Positions 52,445 through 62,014 of a stretch of DNA of 64,000 nt are shown one piece after another. Numbering within the stretch: the stretch's first letter is position 1; each line of letters starts with the position of its first letter. Source of the DNA: Bacillus sp. V5-8f. GTDB lineage: Bacteria; Bacillota; Bacilli; Bacillales; DSM-1321. The stretch lies in assembly GCF_002863565.1 (NCBI RefSeq), contig NZ_PGUW01000002.1, positions 1 through 64,000 of the forward strand, in the 5' to 3' direction. The notes under the pieces are model-generated. The model was not told the DNA's origin. It saw nothing but the letters and a program-made list of their open reading frames with translations, and searched no databases. Made by a program: the position numbers and the translations under genes.

Positions 52445-53649
52445 TAGTCTGTAACCTCTTTTTCTTTTTCTAAAAGTTCCAACGGGGTAGTTGTTAGTCC
52501 AGGCTCCTTGATATTTACCTTAACCTGCACTTTGACTGAAACTTCAGGTAAAAAATGATTCCAGTTATTTTTGATTTTTTGCCATTCATCAGGGTATTTG
52601 TGATGAAAAACCTCTCCAAATCCAAATGCATCTGTCTCCAGATCATTCTTAACTTTTTGTAGCGCTTTTCCAATATTCCTCTTGATTTCCTTTTCTAATG
52701 CCTGTTCTGCCTTTTTTGCTTCTGACTGATAGATGACATCGATGTCACTTGCATTTTGTACAACCATTCCCTCTGATTTTACATTAATAGTGATACTCCA
52801 TTTTGAATGATGAATAGAAGGGGTCAATTTGGTTGATTCCCGGATTGATTTAAAGGAGATTGTTTTTCTTTTGTCTATAGTTGCGGTAACAGTGGGTTGT
52901 TCTATTTGATTTTGTATCCACAACAAACCTTTGGACGTATCAATATCTATGTTACCAATCATTTTACTTTTATTAAAAATGGCAATCCCATTTATGGAAG
53001 GGATTGATTCCTCGTTTTTTAATGTGGCAGGAGGGACATCAATAAAGGGCAAAATGGCTCCCTCAGCATTTAAGATTGCGTTTTGTTCAAAATCCTTCAT
53101 TGTTAATCCTTCGTCGAAATGAATCTCATTTAACTTTTGGAGGACGTTTCCAGTGTAGCTTTCTAAAGTTGGGTTCGTTTCCAATATGTCTGCGGCATTC
53201 CCTCTGCTAACAAACAAATTGGCACGTTCCCGCGGTTCTGGATGCCGGTTCAGGTAGTCAATTTGGTCCTTAAGATTTCCATGTTTTGAGAGACTTTCGC
53301 CGAAAATAAAAATTTCGCAATGCCCCCAAAAAATTTGGCGTGAAACTTTTTGCTGGAGGTTTAACATTGCATCGGCCATATTCTGCCCTGTAGCGGATTT
53401 TATTACAAACTGTGGTTGCGTGCTGCTTCCTCCACCGCCTTGTTGGCTGCTGCCGGCCGAACGTGGTGTCAAGATTTGTACCGTAAGCATGATCTGGTCT
53501 TCCTTACTTTTATCTAATGCAGCTCCTACAACTAATGCCAGGTCATTAAGTTCTCTACTGTCCCAGCATCCTGCCAGCAGGGACAATGTTAAGATCAGAA
53601 GAACAACGGAACAAACGATTCGAATCTTAATAGATAAACACCATTTCAA
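52444..53649 (-). CDS. Ger(x)C-family spore germination lipoprotein
   Basis: A 401-residue C subunit of a GerA-type germinant receptor. It has a lipoprotein signal peptide ending in LLAGCW (modified Cys near 28), so it is anchored on the outer face of the spore inner membrane. The first domain includes SRELNDLALVVGAALDK, typical of the family, and the remaining two domains follow to PGLTTTPLELLEKE. Start is TTG with AAAGGCGTG upstream; it lies 31 bases after the A-subunit gene. Confidence 0.92.
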   Translation of the reverse strand: MKWCLSIKIRIVCSVVLLILTLSLLAGCWDSRELNDLALVVGAALDKSKEDQIMLTVQILTPRSAGSSQQGGGGSSTQPQFVIKSATGQNMADAMLNLQQKVSRQIFWGHCEIFIFGESLSKHGNLKDQIDYLNRHPEPRERANLFVSRGNAADILETNPTLESYTGNVLQKLNEIHFDEGLTMKDFEQNAILNAEGAILPFIDVPPATLKNEESIPSINGIAIFNKSKMIGNIDIDTSKGLLWIQNQIEQPTVTATIDKRKTISFKSIRESTKLTPSIHHSKWSITINVKSEGMVVQNASDIDVIYQSEAKKAEQALEKEIKRNIGKALQKVKNDLETDAFGFGEVFHHKYPDEWQKIKNNWNHFLPEVSVKVQVKVNIKEPGLTTTPLELLEKEKEVTD

Positions 53650-53680
53650 ATTATGTCACGCCTTTCTGCAAAAAGGGCAA

Positions 53681-55243
53681 TCACTTTTCATTTCCTTCAT
53701 GTGAATTTGGCTTTTGACCCAGATGTTGGCGGTATTTATTATACTCACCCGTTAGGTGAGGCCGTTTGCTTAACATCCACCACGGTGCCCGAATGAGGAC
53801 ATCCTTCAATTCCTTTGCTTTCATTGGAGCGATAGGAGAAAGGTATGGAACTCCAAACGACCGAAGTTTACACAAATGGACAGTTATCATAATTACACTA
53901 AGCACAATACCCAATAACCCCATTGTTCCCGCCAAAAGTATAACGGGGAAGCGTAAAAGCCGCAGTGCAATACCCAGCGGGTATCGGGGGACCATAAAAG
54001 AAGCAATGCCTGTTAGAGCAACCACTATGACCATCGGGGCAGATACAATGCCTGCTTGTACGGCAGCCTGACCAATAACAAGGGCACCAACAATACTTAC
54101 AGCTGCGCCAACTTGTTTAGGTAGGCGGAGGCCGGCTTCTCTAAGAGCTTCAAAAGTCACTTCCATCATCAACGCTTCCACCAGGGTAGGAAAAGGTACA
54201 TTTTCACGTGACGATGCAATGCTGATAAGCAAGGCAGTTGGAACCATTTCTTGATGATAAGTAAGGACCGCGACGTAAAATGAAGGCAAAAAGATGGATA
54301 TAACTATAAATATAAATCGTAGTAAACGGATAGCTGTTCCATTGATATAGCGATTATAAAAGTCATCTGCAGATTGCAGGAAGGAAAAAAAACTGACGGG
54401 TGCAATTAAGACGAAAGGGGTCCCGTCTACCAAAATGAAAAATCGGCCCTCTAGGAGATTTGCTGCTACTACATCAGGCCTCTCAGTGCTCATTAATTGA
54501 GGAAAGGGGGAAGCCGGATAATCTTCAATTAACTCTTCGAGGTAACCGGTTTCTAAAACGCCGTCAATATCAATACGGTCTAGCCTGTTTTTTATTTCCT
54601 CGATTAAGGTATGGTCTGCGATCCCGTCAATATAGCCGATGACTACTTTAGTTTTTGTGTAACGTCCAATATTCATTGAAAGCATCTTCAGTTTTGGACT
54701 TGTAATCCTTCTTCGAATTAAACTGGTATTTACTCCTATATCTTCTACAAACCCGTCCCTTGGGCCCCGGAGAACGGATTCAGCGGAAGGTTCTTCGATT
54801 GACCGCTTCTCAAACTTAGCTAAACCTAGTGCGAATCCCTCTTGTTCATTTTGTACCAGAAGTACAGGGTTTCCGGTGGAAATATTGTTAATGCAATCAG
54901 TGAAGGTTGTAATTACTTTAATATCCGCTAATTGAATATTTTTCTTTATCGCCTCTTTTGGAGGTAAAGGTTCCTTTGTTGCCGACATAAGCGTAGCAAG
55001 CAAGTTGTTTTCAATCTGCTTTACATCAGATAATCCTTCAATATAAACAAGTACCGCGTTAGTATGTCCACCCATAAAAAATGAACGGAAAACGACGTCA
55101 AAACAGTTATCATAAATGGACCCAAGTTTTTGTAAATTTTCATCTAAATTATGAGAAAGAGAATCCGATTCGTTTTGTGTATACACATCTTGTTTATCCT
55201 TAGGCTGCAGTTTAAGGAGTAATCTTTGGATTTTATCAAACAA
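53681..55243 (-). CDS. GerA-family spore germination protein (A subunit)
   Basis: A 520-residue A subunit of a germinant receptor. A large hydrophilic N-terminal domain (to about residue 280) contains the DCFDVVFRSFFMGG and VYIEGLSD segments, and the C-terminal part has about five or six membrane helices with RENVPFPTLVEALMMEVTFEALREAG, a highly conserved family segment. GTG 55255 abuts the AAGGAG site with no spacing, so TTG 55243 is the more likely start. The tail after the last helix is cytosolic and charged. Confidence 0.93.
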   Translation of the reverse strand: MFDKIQRLLLKLQPKDKQDVYTQNESDSLSHNLDENLQKLGSIYDNCFDVVFRSFFMGGHTNAVLVYIEGLSDVKQIENNLLATLMSATKEPLPPKEAIKKNIQLADIKVITTFTDCINNISTGNPVLLVQNEQEGFALGLAKFEKRSIEEPSAESVLRGPRDGFVEDIGVNTSLIRRRITSPKLKMLSMNIGRYTKTKVVIGYIDGIADHTLIEEIKNRLDRIDIDGVLETGYLEELIEDYPASPFPQLMSTERPDVVAANLLEGRFFILVDGTPFVLIAPVSFFSFLQSADDFYNRYINGTAIRLLRFIFIVISIFLPSFYVAVLTYHQEMVPTALLISIASSRENVPFPTLVEALMMEVTFEALREAGLRLPKQVGAAVSIVGALVIGQAAVQAGIVSAPMVIVVALTGIASFMVPRYPLGIALRLLRFPVILLAGTMGLLGIVLSVIMITVHLCKLRSFGVPYLSPIAPMKAKELKDVLIRAPWWMLSKRPHLTGEYNKYRQHLGQKPNSHEGNEK

Positions 55244-55307
55244 AGTTAAACGCACTCCTTACGATTATAATATTCGAACATAGTGACTTGATTAAATTTC
55301 CTACATA

Positions 55308-56444
55308 CTATGAGTCAAAATTTTTGATATCGAGTTTCCTCTTTACTCCATCTTTGTTCCTGCGCCATCCTTTTCGAACCCAGTCAATCACAAGTAACAG
55401 AAATGGGATCAAAGTTAACATAAATGGAACATAAAAAGGAAAGACAGTCTCCGAGAATCGAATTTGTTCCTGCAGATTATCAAATTCCCAAATGCTGAAC
55501 AGAGTAATGATAAAGCCTAAAGGCAATACAATGGGTTTATAGTCCGAAAGCTGTAACCATTGGGCAGTCCCTAAAACAAGTGCGTAATAAAATACCGTCA
55601 TTTTAACAAATGCTCCGATTATCCATACAGAAATGATAGCTGCTTCTAGGTGTTCAAAAAATTCAGAAACGCTAATATAACGAATTGCTTTGAAAACTGG
55701 ATAAGTGTAGCTGGCGGTAATCTCTCCAAATAAAAATATACACATAAGGTTAAGGCTTACCAAACTTGTTATAACAGCAACAATGGATATAAGAGTCCAC
55801 TTTAATCCTTTTTCACGATTGCCTACATAGGGCAGTAACATAGAAATCAGAAAAACTTCACTGAACCATCCATGTGGTGAAACAGCCCCCAAAATGGCAG
55901 GTTTTAACCCATCCTCGAGAATAGGAAGGGCATTTTTTAGATCCATATCTCCAGTAAGCAAAAGCACAAATATAGGAATGGGAAAAATAAATAATGGGAC
56001 AAAAATATTTGCGGCCCTTCCCAAAACTTCCACTCCGCCACTAACTGCTACTGCACAAACAAGCACAAAACTTACAATAATTACAATTAGTGGGGTACGC
56101 GGTAAAAAAGAAGTGATGATAAAAGTAGCGTATTCCCTCATAATAAATCCACAAAGAAAAAGAAAAAAAAATATATAAAGAAAACTGAGAATGAACGAGA
56201 GCTTGCGGCCGATAATATGTTTACTATATTGGATGATGGTCTCATCCGGGTAGGATTTATGTAATCTATAAAGGATCAACGCTGTTATGAAACCTGTTAT
56301 TGAGCCTAAGATAGGGGATAACCACATATCGCGCCCGGCATATTTACCTGTAACCGCAGGAACAAATAGAACGGCAGTGGCATAAATTGTCGGATAGATT
56401 AGAAGTCCCAATTGATATGCAGATATCTTTCCTTTTTCGATCAT
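55308..56444 (-). CDS. GerB-family germination permease-like subunit
   Basis: A 378-residue B subunit of the germinant receptor, of the amino acid-polyamine-organocation transporter fold, with about ten membrane helices. Characteristic segments are KISAYQLGLLIYPTIYATAVL near the start and PHGWFSEVFLISMLLPY in the middle. It is thought to hold the germinant-binding site. It is the first gene here, so the operon order is B-A-C-small protein instead of the usual A-B-C. The sigma-G-like promoter lies 29-58 bases upstream. Confidence 0.92.
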   Translation of the reverse strand: MIEKGKISAYQLGLLIYPTIYATAVLFVPAVTGKYAGRDMWLSPILGSITGFITALILYRLHKSYPDETIIQYSKHIIGRKLSFILSFLYIFFFLFLCGFIMREYATFIITSFLPRTPLIVIIVSFVLVCAVAVSGGVEVLGRAANIFVPLFIFPIPIFVLLLTGDMDLKNALPILEDGLKPAILGAVSPHGWFSEVFLISMLLPYVGNREKGLKWTLISIVAVITSLVSLNLMCIFLFGEITASYTYPVFKAIRYISVSEFFEHLEAAIISVWIIGAFVKMTVFYYALVLGTAQWLQLSDYKPIVLPLGFIITLFSIWEFDNLQEQIRFSETVFPFYVPFMLTLIPFLLLVIDWVRKGWRRNKDGVKRKLDIKNFDS

Positions 56445-56472
56445 TTATCTGTCCCTCATTTTATGTTTTTTC

Positions 56473-56502
56473 TAGTATTTCTCTTTTGTTTAAATACATT
56501 CA
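56473..56502 (-). promoter_or_regulatory. Sigma-G-type promoter of the ger operon
   Basis: On the minus strand TGAATG, 17 bases, then AATACTA: one mismatch from each of the forespore consensus boxes TGAATA and CATACTA. Position and gene content (germinant receptor) both support forespore expression. Confidence 0.75.
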
Positions 56503-56585
56503 GAAATTAGTGATGTGGGACAATCTTTGAAAAGGAAAAGTAAAAGCGAGGTAATATATATTTGAGGCGCACCAATGGGATTTTC

Positions 56586-56640
56586 AAAAAAACCCTTTTA
56601 ATAGGCAGAGATTAATCCTTAGACTGCCTATTAAAAGGGG
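56586..56640 (-). terminator. Terminator of the ATP-grasp gene
   Basis: CCCTTTTAATAGGCAG and CTGCCTATTAAAAGGG form a perfect 16-base-pair stem; on the minus strand it is followed by TTTTTTTG. It lies 49 bases after the ATP-grasp stop and keeps readthrough out of the ger promoter. Confidence 0.9.
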
Positions 56641-56688
56641 ATAGTGCTAGAATTTCTGGAGTGTTCCTCCATAAAAACAATTCATTTG

Positions 56689-57924
56689 TTACTCGCGCAG
56701 ATGAAGGCCATCTCTAGCCAACTCCTCAAGGATGACCTCCACTTCAGGCACAGAATGTCCCAGCACTAGTCCGATAATAACGGAGGAACCATTTTGGTCA
56801 GGAAAATAACCTGCGTCCAATAAGCTTAATGGTACAAAACGTTTTTGATCCATATATTTTTCCACAACAGGAACAACATTTTCGAAATCATATTGCCACT
56901 CAAGTGTACACAGGCGCACGATTTCTTTTCCGTATTTATTTCGTATTTCGTTAAACAGCAATAACCCGCATGTAGAGGCATTAAAGCGGACATTTAAGTC
57001 AATAAAATAATATTGATCTCCCCGGATAAGGACATCAAAGCCGGCTACACCCACATATCCTTTCTGAGCCGCTTTTTCCATTATTCCATATCCGGTTTCG
57101 ATAATATCGGCAATGTCATCTTCTACATCTACACTGATCCAGCTCCCGCGAAAACAGCCGTCTTTATTGACGAGTTGTTCGGATTTTCCAAGGAAACTGA
57201 TTTCTCCATCTTTGTTTACTACAAAATGAACAGAAATATTATTATCGTAATCGATATGCTCTTCAACAATAAGACGGGATAAATCGCCAAATGTATCGTC
57301 AATTTCAAAGAGCTGTTTTTCTTCACTAATCAAAAGTACACCACAACCGCCTGAAGTAGGCCGGCCGTCACCTGTCTTTACTACAATTGGCAATTTTGGT
57401 TTTTCCTCCAGGATTTGTTCAAGGCTCATCATTCTCCGGCCTGGCACATGCTCCTTAGGAACAAGTTCAGGAATATTTCGCTTATCACATAAATATGCCA
57501 GCAAGTCAGGATCTACCCAATAGAGGTCAGGAGAGACATCTTCAATAGGATGAGGATACTGGAAGATCAGCTTTCTATTTTCCTCTTTTAATCTATTAAG
57601 AATTTGAATATATTCCTTATCGTCCCGGTAGGTATAACGGTTGGAAGGCACATGGAGACCAGCTTTACGCAGTAAGTCCATTGCAGGTTCAGTGGCAGCA
57701 CCCGCATGGCATACAACCGGTGCGTCCCCGGCAACGCTTAATTCCCTTCCTGTTAAAGCTTCCAGGTTAATTAAATCACTTGAGAAATGCTTATAATCTT
57801 TTGCATAGAGCTTTGGATTATAAGCGAAACTCACTCCATAGATGTCCTCAATAGATTGTGAAGGATGAATTGGCGTTACTTTTTCTTCCTTAATCGAAGA
57901 AATTTGAAGGGGCCTTGCTCCCAT
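56689..57924 (-). CDS. ATP-grasp domain protein of unknown substrate
   Basis: A 411-residue protein with an ATP-grasp fold in its C-terminal two thirds. ATP-site features include LPIVVKTGDGRPTSGGCGV (Lys and glycine-rich loop), VEEHIDYDNNISVHFVV, and the metal-binding pair FIDLNVRFNAST. The N-terminal domain (about 1-130) is different from carboxylase-type pre-ATP-grasp folds I know. Such enzymes ligate a carboxylate to an amine or other nucleophile. It is a single-gene unit with AGGGAGGT before the ATG. No partner gene identifies the product. Confidence 0.75.
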   Translation of the reverse strand: MGARPLQISSIKEEKVTPIHPSQSIEDIYGVSFAYNPKLYAKDYKHFSSDLINLEALTGRELSVAGDAPVVCHAGAATEPAMDLLRKAGLHVPSNRYTYRDDKEYIQILNRLKEENRKLIFQYPHPIEDVSPDLYWVDPDLLAYLCDKRNIPELVPKEHVPGRRMMSLEQILEEKPKLPIVVKTGDGRPTSGGCGVLLISEEKQLFEIDDTFGDLSRLIVEEHIDYDNNISVHFVVNKDGEISFLGKSEQLVNKDGCFRGSWISVDVEDDIADIIETGYGIMEKAAQKGYVGVAGFDVLIRGDQYYFIDLNVRFNASTCGLLLFNEIRNKYGKEIVRLCTLEWQYDFENVVPVVEKYMDQKRFVPLSLLDAGYFPDQNGSSVIIGLVLGHSVPEVEVILEELARDGLHLRE

Positions 57925-58321
57925 AATAAAACCTCCCTATTTTTAAATAAATGTTTAAAAAATAATATTTACCTATAATTGCTAGGGCGCGTATTTTGAT
58001 AGATTTCGCCATTGTACTTATTCACCAATTTTGATGTTTCCAAACCAGCAAAGAAAAATATTAATTTGCATGATACAAAAGAGAGGATAAAATGGGAGGG
58101 GGACGTCTTAAAACTGTTGATGCTGGGTAAGGATGTGTAAACTCCAGTAATTTCATTCCAATTTTTCCTACTGGGCTGTTAATGATAGAATCAACCGTTC
58201 TCTATTCTTCATGTTTAATAGTAGAACAAGTAAAAAAATAGATTATTCAAAAATAATCGGATAAAATGATAGGGCTTACTAGGCCTTGCAAACAGGATTT
58301 TTTAACAGGAGAGGTGGATAA
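57925..58321. other. Divergent intergenic region
   Basis: About 400 AT-rich bases between the leftward ATP-grasp gene and the rightward symporter gene, carrying both promoters. No clear riboswitch, repeat or small ORF with a ribosome-binding site is seen. Confidence 0.4.
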
Positions 58322-59287
58322 GTGATACATAAAATAAACAAACAACTGGAGAAACTGATGCCCTTCATTACTCCGATAAGTGTTTTCCTAGGTGTGTTGC
58401 TCGCTGAAAATCTTAAGGGGCTTTCGTTCCTTATTCCTTGGTTGTTCGCCTTTATGACTTTCTCGGGCAGCCTTAGCTCCAACTTTGTTTCCTTTAAGGA
58501 AGCGGTCACTCATCCAAGGCCATTAATATGGGCAGTGATAATCTTGCACCTCGTCATGCCGGTTTGGGCGTGGGGATTTGGGCATCTTTCATTCAGCAGT
58601 GATACCTATACAATTACAGGTCTTGTGCTAGCTATGGCGATACCGACAGGAATTACCAGTTTTGTATGGGTTTCCATTTATCGGGGAAATATCGCTCTTA
58701 CGCTTTCCATTATTTTAATTGATACGGTACTATCACCTTTTATCGTGCCCTCAACATTATCTTTATTGGTTGGACAGCATGTGGAAATGGATGTAGTAAG
58801 TATCATGAAGGGACTCTTTTTGATGATTGTGTTGCCATCACTTTTGGGGATGGCCTTGAATCAAATAACAAAAGGTAGAGTAGTTAAAGTGTTAAGTCCA
58901 AGGCTCTCGCCTGTTTCCAAAATTCTTTTGGCGCTGGTTGTCATGATCAATGCAGCGGTGGTTGCCCCATATTTGAAAGAGGTTGACTACAGGTTGATAA
59001 AGATTGCCCTTGTAGCTTTTTTGATTGCTTTTACAGGGTACCTTCTGTCATTCCTGATTGGAAAGCTATTGAGGAGTGACCAAGGAACGGTCATTGCGTT
59101 AACATTCAGCGGAGGTATGCGAAATATTAGTGCAGGCGCTGTTCTGGCCGTCTCCTTTTTTCCCGCCCCTGTAGCAGTTCCAGTTGTAATTGGGATGCTT
59201 TTCCAACAAATATTGGCCTCTTTTTACGGATCGTTTCTTGACCGTCATTTTAACAAAAAGATCGTGGAAAGAGGACGGACGGTTTAA
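58322..59287 (+). CDS. Bile acid:sodium symporter-family transporter (BASS)
   Basis: A 321-residue membrane protein with nine or ten helices. The segments FMTFSGSLSSNF, LAMAIPTGITSFVWVSIYRGN (the first unwound-helix proline/glycine region) and TFSGGMRNISAGAVLAVSFFPAPVA (the second) fit the BASS family of sodium-coupled carriers. GTG start with GGAGAGGTGG. The exported or imported anion is unknown (members carry pantoate, 2-keto acids, bile acids). Confidence 0.83.
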   Translation: MIHKINKQLEKLMPFITPISVFLGVLLAENLKGLSFLIPWLFAFMTFSGSLSSNFVSFKEAVTHPRPLIWAVIILHLVMPVWAWGFGHLSFSSDTYTITGLVLAMAIPTGITSFVWVSIYRGNIALTLSIILIDTVLSPFIVPSTLSLLVGQHVEMDVVSIMKGLFLMIVLPSLLGMALNQITKGRVVKVLSPRLSPVSKILLALVVMINAAVVAPYLKEVDYRLIKIALVAFLIAFTGYLLSFLIGKLLRSDQGTVIALTFSGGMRNISAGAVLAVSFFPAPVAVPVVIGMLFQQILASFYGSFLDRHFNKKIVERGRTV

Positions 59288-59574
59288 AAACTTTGAAATG
59301 TATGATTAGGAAATTTCCTACTATTTCTTGGGAAAGCGCAAAATTTGACATTACGTAATAAAATATATCAATATTTTACACAGACTATTAAACGGGGAAA
59401 TTTATACTTAAGTGTTTGAGCGACAGTTTTCCTATGATCTGTGATATTCTTGATAAAAATTGACATTACATAAGGAACGAACATTGTCGTGTCTAATAGA
59501 GCGCAAAAGAGCCTAGTTGCTTTTCTGAAAATTAACGCTTTCCCATATAGACAGCAGGGAAAGGGGAGATGCTT

Positions 59575-60786
59575 ATGGCATATATAAGAAGAGGGTCAAA
59601 AGAATATACACAGGCAAGCCTTTCACTATTTCTTGGTGGTTTTGTTACATTTTCTATCCTGTATACAACGCAGCCTTTACTCCCGGTCATAGCAAAAGAA
59701 TTCAATGTTTCAGCACCGCTCGCCAGTTTGTCCTTATCTTTGTCGACAGGTCTGCTGGCGGTTTCCATGCTGCTTGCAGCTGCCATTTCAGATTCTATTG
59801 GGAAGAAGAAGATCATGGTTCTCTCCATGTTTTTAACATCTTTTCTTGCATTATTAACAGCCTTTAGCCCAAGCTTTATCACGCTTCTAGTTTTACGGGC
59901 GTTGCTTGGGATATTTATTGCAGGAGTCCCCTCGATTGCAATGGCATATATCGGAGAAGAGTTTCATCCAAAAGGAATTGGGAGGATTATGGGGCTATAT
60001 ATTAGCGGGACAACGATAGGTGGCATGGCGGGAAGAATTTTTATCGGAGTGCTTTCTGATATTTTCACATGGAGAATTGCTGTAATAGCTTTAGCAGGAT
60101 TAACGCTAATTATCAGTATGATCTTTGGGATGTCTTTGCCTAAATCACGACATGCTGGAAAAAAAACGCTGGAATGGAGCTACATTTTCAATTCCTATAA
60201 AACGCACCTCTTAAATAAACGATTGCTAGCCTTATTTTTTTTAGCGTTTTTGTTAATGGGAAGTTTTGTAACGTTATATAACTATATTGGTTTCCTGTTT
60301 ATGGAACCACCTTATGAGTTAAGCCAAACAGTGGTCGGTTTTATATTTATCGTGTATATTTGCGGTACATACAGCTCCGTATATATGGGGAAAAAGGCAG
60401 ACCAATATGGATATTCATTTATTTTGAAGCTTTCCATTGCTATCATGCTAGTTGGAGCAATCATTACGCTTCTTCCTTCGCTTATTGGGAAAATATTGGG
60501 GATATCTATTTTTACATTTGGTTTTTTTGGCAGCCATTCGATAGCGAGTTCTTGGGTGGGGGAATATGCCTTACAGAATAAAGCGCAGGCTTCATCTCTG
60601 TATCTTCTTTTCTATTACTTGGGCTCCAGCATGGTTGGATCATTTGGAGGGTATTTCTGGCTGCATTTTCATTGGATTGGAGTCATTGCATTGATACTCT
60701 TTCTCTTATTAATTGGCTGTACTCTAGTTTTAGCAGTTTCAAAAAATCAGAGAAGGACCAGTGTGTTTAACAATACCTCCGATTAG
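59575..60786 (+). CDS. MFS transporter, YnfM-like
   Basis: A 403-residue, 12-helix MFS carrier. It has TTQPLLPVIAKEFNVS in helix 1-2, the loop signature SDSIGKKKIM, LLGIFIAGVPSIAMAYIGEEF and the start of the second half at LFFLAFLLMGSFVTLYNYIGF. This matches the YnfM/arabinose-efflux-like group (drug:H+ antiporter-1-type). ATG 59575 is preferred over 59569, which abuts the AAAGGGGAG site. Likely an exporter; substrate not known. Confidence 0.85.
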   Translation: MAYIRRGSKEYTQASLSLFLGGFVTFSILYTTQPLLPVIAKEFNVSAPLASLSLSLSTGLLAVSMLLAAAISDSIGKKKIMVLSMFLTSFLALLTAFSPSFITLLVLRALLGIFIAGVPSIAMAYIGEEFHPKGIGRIMGLYISGTTIGGMAGRIFIGVLSDIFTWRIAVIALAGLTLIISMIFGMSLPKSRHAGKKTLEWSYIFNSYKTHLLNKRLLALFFLAFLLMGSFVTLYNYIGFLFMEPPYELSQTVVGFIFIVYICGTYSSVYMGKKADQYGYSFILKLSIAIMLVGAIITLLPSLIGKILGISIFTFGFFGSHSIASSWVGEYALQNKAQASSLYLLFYYLGSSMVGSFGGYFWLHFHWIGVIALILFLLLIGCTLVLAVSKNQRRTSVFNNTSD

Positions 60787-60875
60787 CCAAGTCAATGAAT
60801 AATATAAGGATATAATATTTTAGGCCTCAGAGGAATTTCAGGATAGCTCCTCTAGTAAAAATCTCATTTTCTTGG

Positions 60876-60903
60876 TTTACTGTGAACAAATATTTGGTAT
60901 AAT
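60876..60903 (+). promoter_or_regulatory. Sigma-A promoter of the terC leader
   Basis: TTTACT (60876-60881), 16 bases, TATAAT (60898-60903, perfect -10). It lies just before the riboswitch leader. Confidence 0.65.
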
Positions 60904-60924
60904 AATAACGAACTTGTTAGTAGA

Positions 60925-61114
60925 CTACCATTATGGGCAGCGGAGGAATGGTTAGTCTATCGATACAGTAGTAGTCCCGTAAAGGGGAGTAGCGTCAGGG
61001 AGACCTGAAATAAAGTCGTCATTACGTGGTTTTTCCACCGGCTTTATTGGCCTAATGATTTAGTGCTCAGCGAGACCTTTGCCATTTTTCAATGGCACTG
61101 GTCTCTTTATTTTT
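60925..61114 (+). promoter_or_regulatory. yybP-ykoY manganese riboswitch
   Basis: The leader before terC carries the conserved pieces of the yybP-ykoY aptamer: AAAGGGGAGTAGCG near 60978-60991 and GCTCAGCGAGACCTTTGCC near 61065-61083, enclosing variable helices (including a GCCGGTGG/CCACC-type arm). The family binds Mn2+ and usually turns on manganese exporters. Its 3' end overlaps an intrinsic terminator, so ligand binding would favour antitermination. Boundaries are approximate. Confidence 0.85.
61072..61114 (+). terminator. Expression-platform terminator of the riboswitch
   Basis: GAGACC-TTT-GCCATT pairs with AATGGC-ACT-GGTCTC, followed by TTTATTTTT. The 5' half is part of the conserved aptamer end, so the two structures are mutually exclusive. 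Confidence 0.85.
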
Positions 61115-61216
61115 GCGCTAAAAGGAAAGTTTTTCACTTTTACTAATCATGGCACTGTTTTCAGTTTTCATCCTGGCTGCTCCTAGTGAGCATTTTTATG
61201 TAAAGGAGGAATTATA

Positions 61217-61924
61217 ATGGATTTTTTATCAGGAGAATTCTTTGCAGGACTTATATCAATCATTTTGATAGATTTGGTTCTAGCGGGTGATAACGCGATT
61301 CTGATTGGCCTAGCAGCTAGAAAACTTCCAAAAGAACAACAAAAAAAGGTTATTATATGGGGTGCAGTAGGGGCGATTATCATCAGGATCATTGCTACAT
61401 TGCTAGTAGTCGTTCTATTAGATGTACCTGGTTTACACTTAGTCGGAGGATTGTTGCTTGTATGGATTGCTTATAAGCTATTGGTAGATGAAGAAGAGCA
61501 TGACGTAAAAGCGGCTGACTCCATCTGGGGTGCTATTAAAACGATTATAATTGCCGATGCCTTAATGGGATTGGACAATGTATTGGCTGTTGCCGGTGCA
61601 GCTCACGGTAACATGCTTTTGGTTATTATAGGGCTTCTTGTATCTATTCCGGTAGTTATGTATGGAAGTACATTGATCCTGAAACTAATTGAACGGTACC
61701 CATTCATTGTTACAATCGGTGCCGGTATTCTGGGATGGACAGCGTCCAAGATGATTGTAAACGAGCCGTTCCTGCATGATTACTTCGCTAACCCGCTGGT
61801 GAAATATGGGTTCGAAGCCTTCATCGTAATTGGTGTTATTGTTGCCGGTAACTTTAAGCAACAAAGAGTGGAAAATGAAAAAGCACGAAAAAAGAAAATG
61901 AAACTAGAGGAAAATCCTCAATAA
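61217..61924 (+). CDS. TerC-family membrane protein, likely manganese exporter
   Basis: A 235-residue TerC-family protein with seven or so helices. Metal-site motifs: DLVLAGDNAILIGLAARKLP in helix 2 and ADALMGLDNVLAVAGAAHG in the second half, the paired acidic Asp-Asn signature of the family. The tail is basic (RARKKKMKLEE-like). It is preceded by a yybP-ykoY leader, so expression should rise with Mn2+; members such as MeeY/MeeF of B. subtilis export or deliver manganese. AAAGGAGGAATTATA before the ATG. Confidence 0.9.
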   Translation: MDFLSGEFFAGLISIILIDLVLAGDNAILIGLAARKLPKEQQKKVIIWGAVGAIIIRIIATLLVVVLLDVPGLHLVGGLLLVWIAYKLLVDEEEHDVKAADSIWGAIKTIIIADALMGLDNVLAVAGAAHGNMLLVIIGLLVSIPVVMYGSTLILKLIERYPFIVTIGAGILGWTASKMIVNEPFLHDYFANPLVKYGFEAFIVIGVIVAGNFKQQRVENEKARKKKMKLEENPQ

Positions 61925-61932
61925 TGTGGTGG

Positions 61933-61970
61933 AAAGAGACTTTTTTGAATAAAAAAGTCTCTTTTTTTCT
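61933..61970 (+). terminator. Terminator after terC
   Basis: AAAGAGACTTTTTT and AAAAAAGTCTCTTT form a 14-base-pair stem with a GAAT loop, followed by TTTT. Confidence 0.9.
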
Positions 61971-62014
61971 TATACAAATGTAGATGTAAAACGGCTATTT
62001 TCTAACAAAGATCC

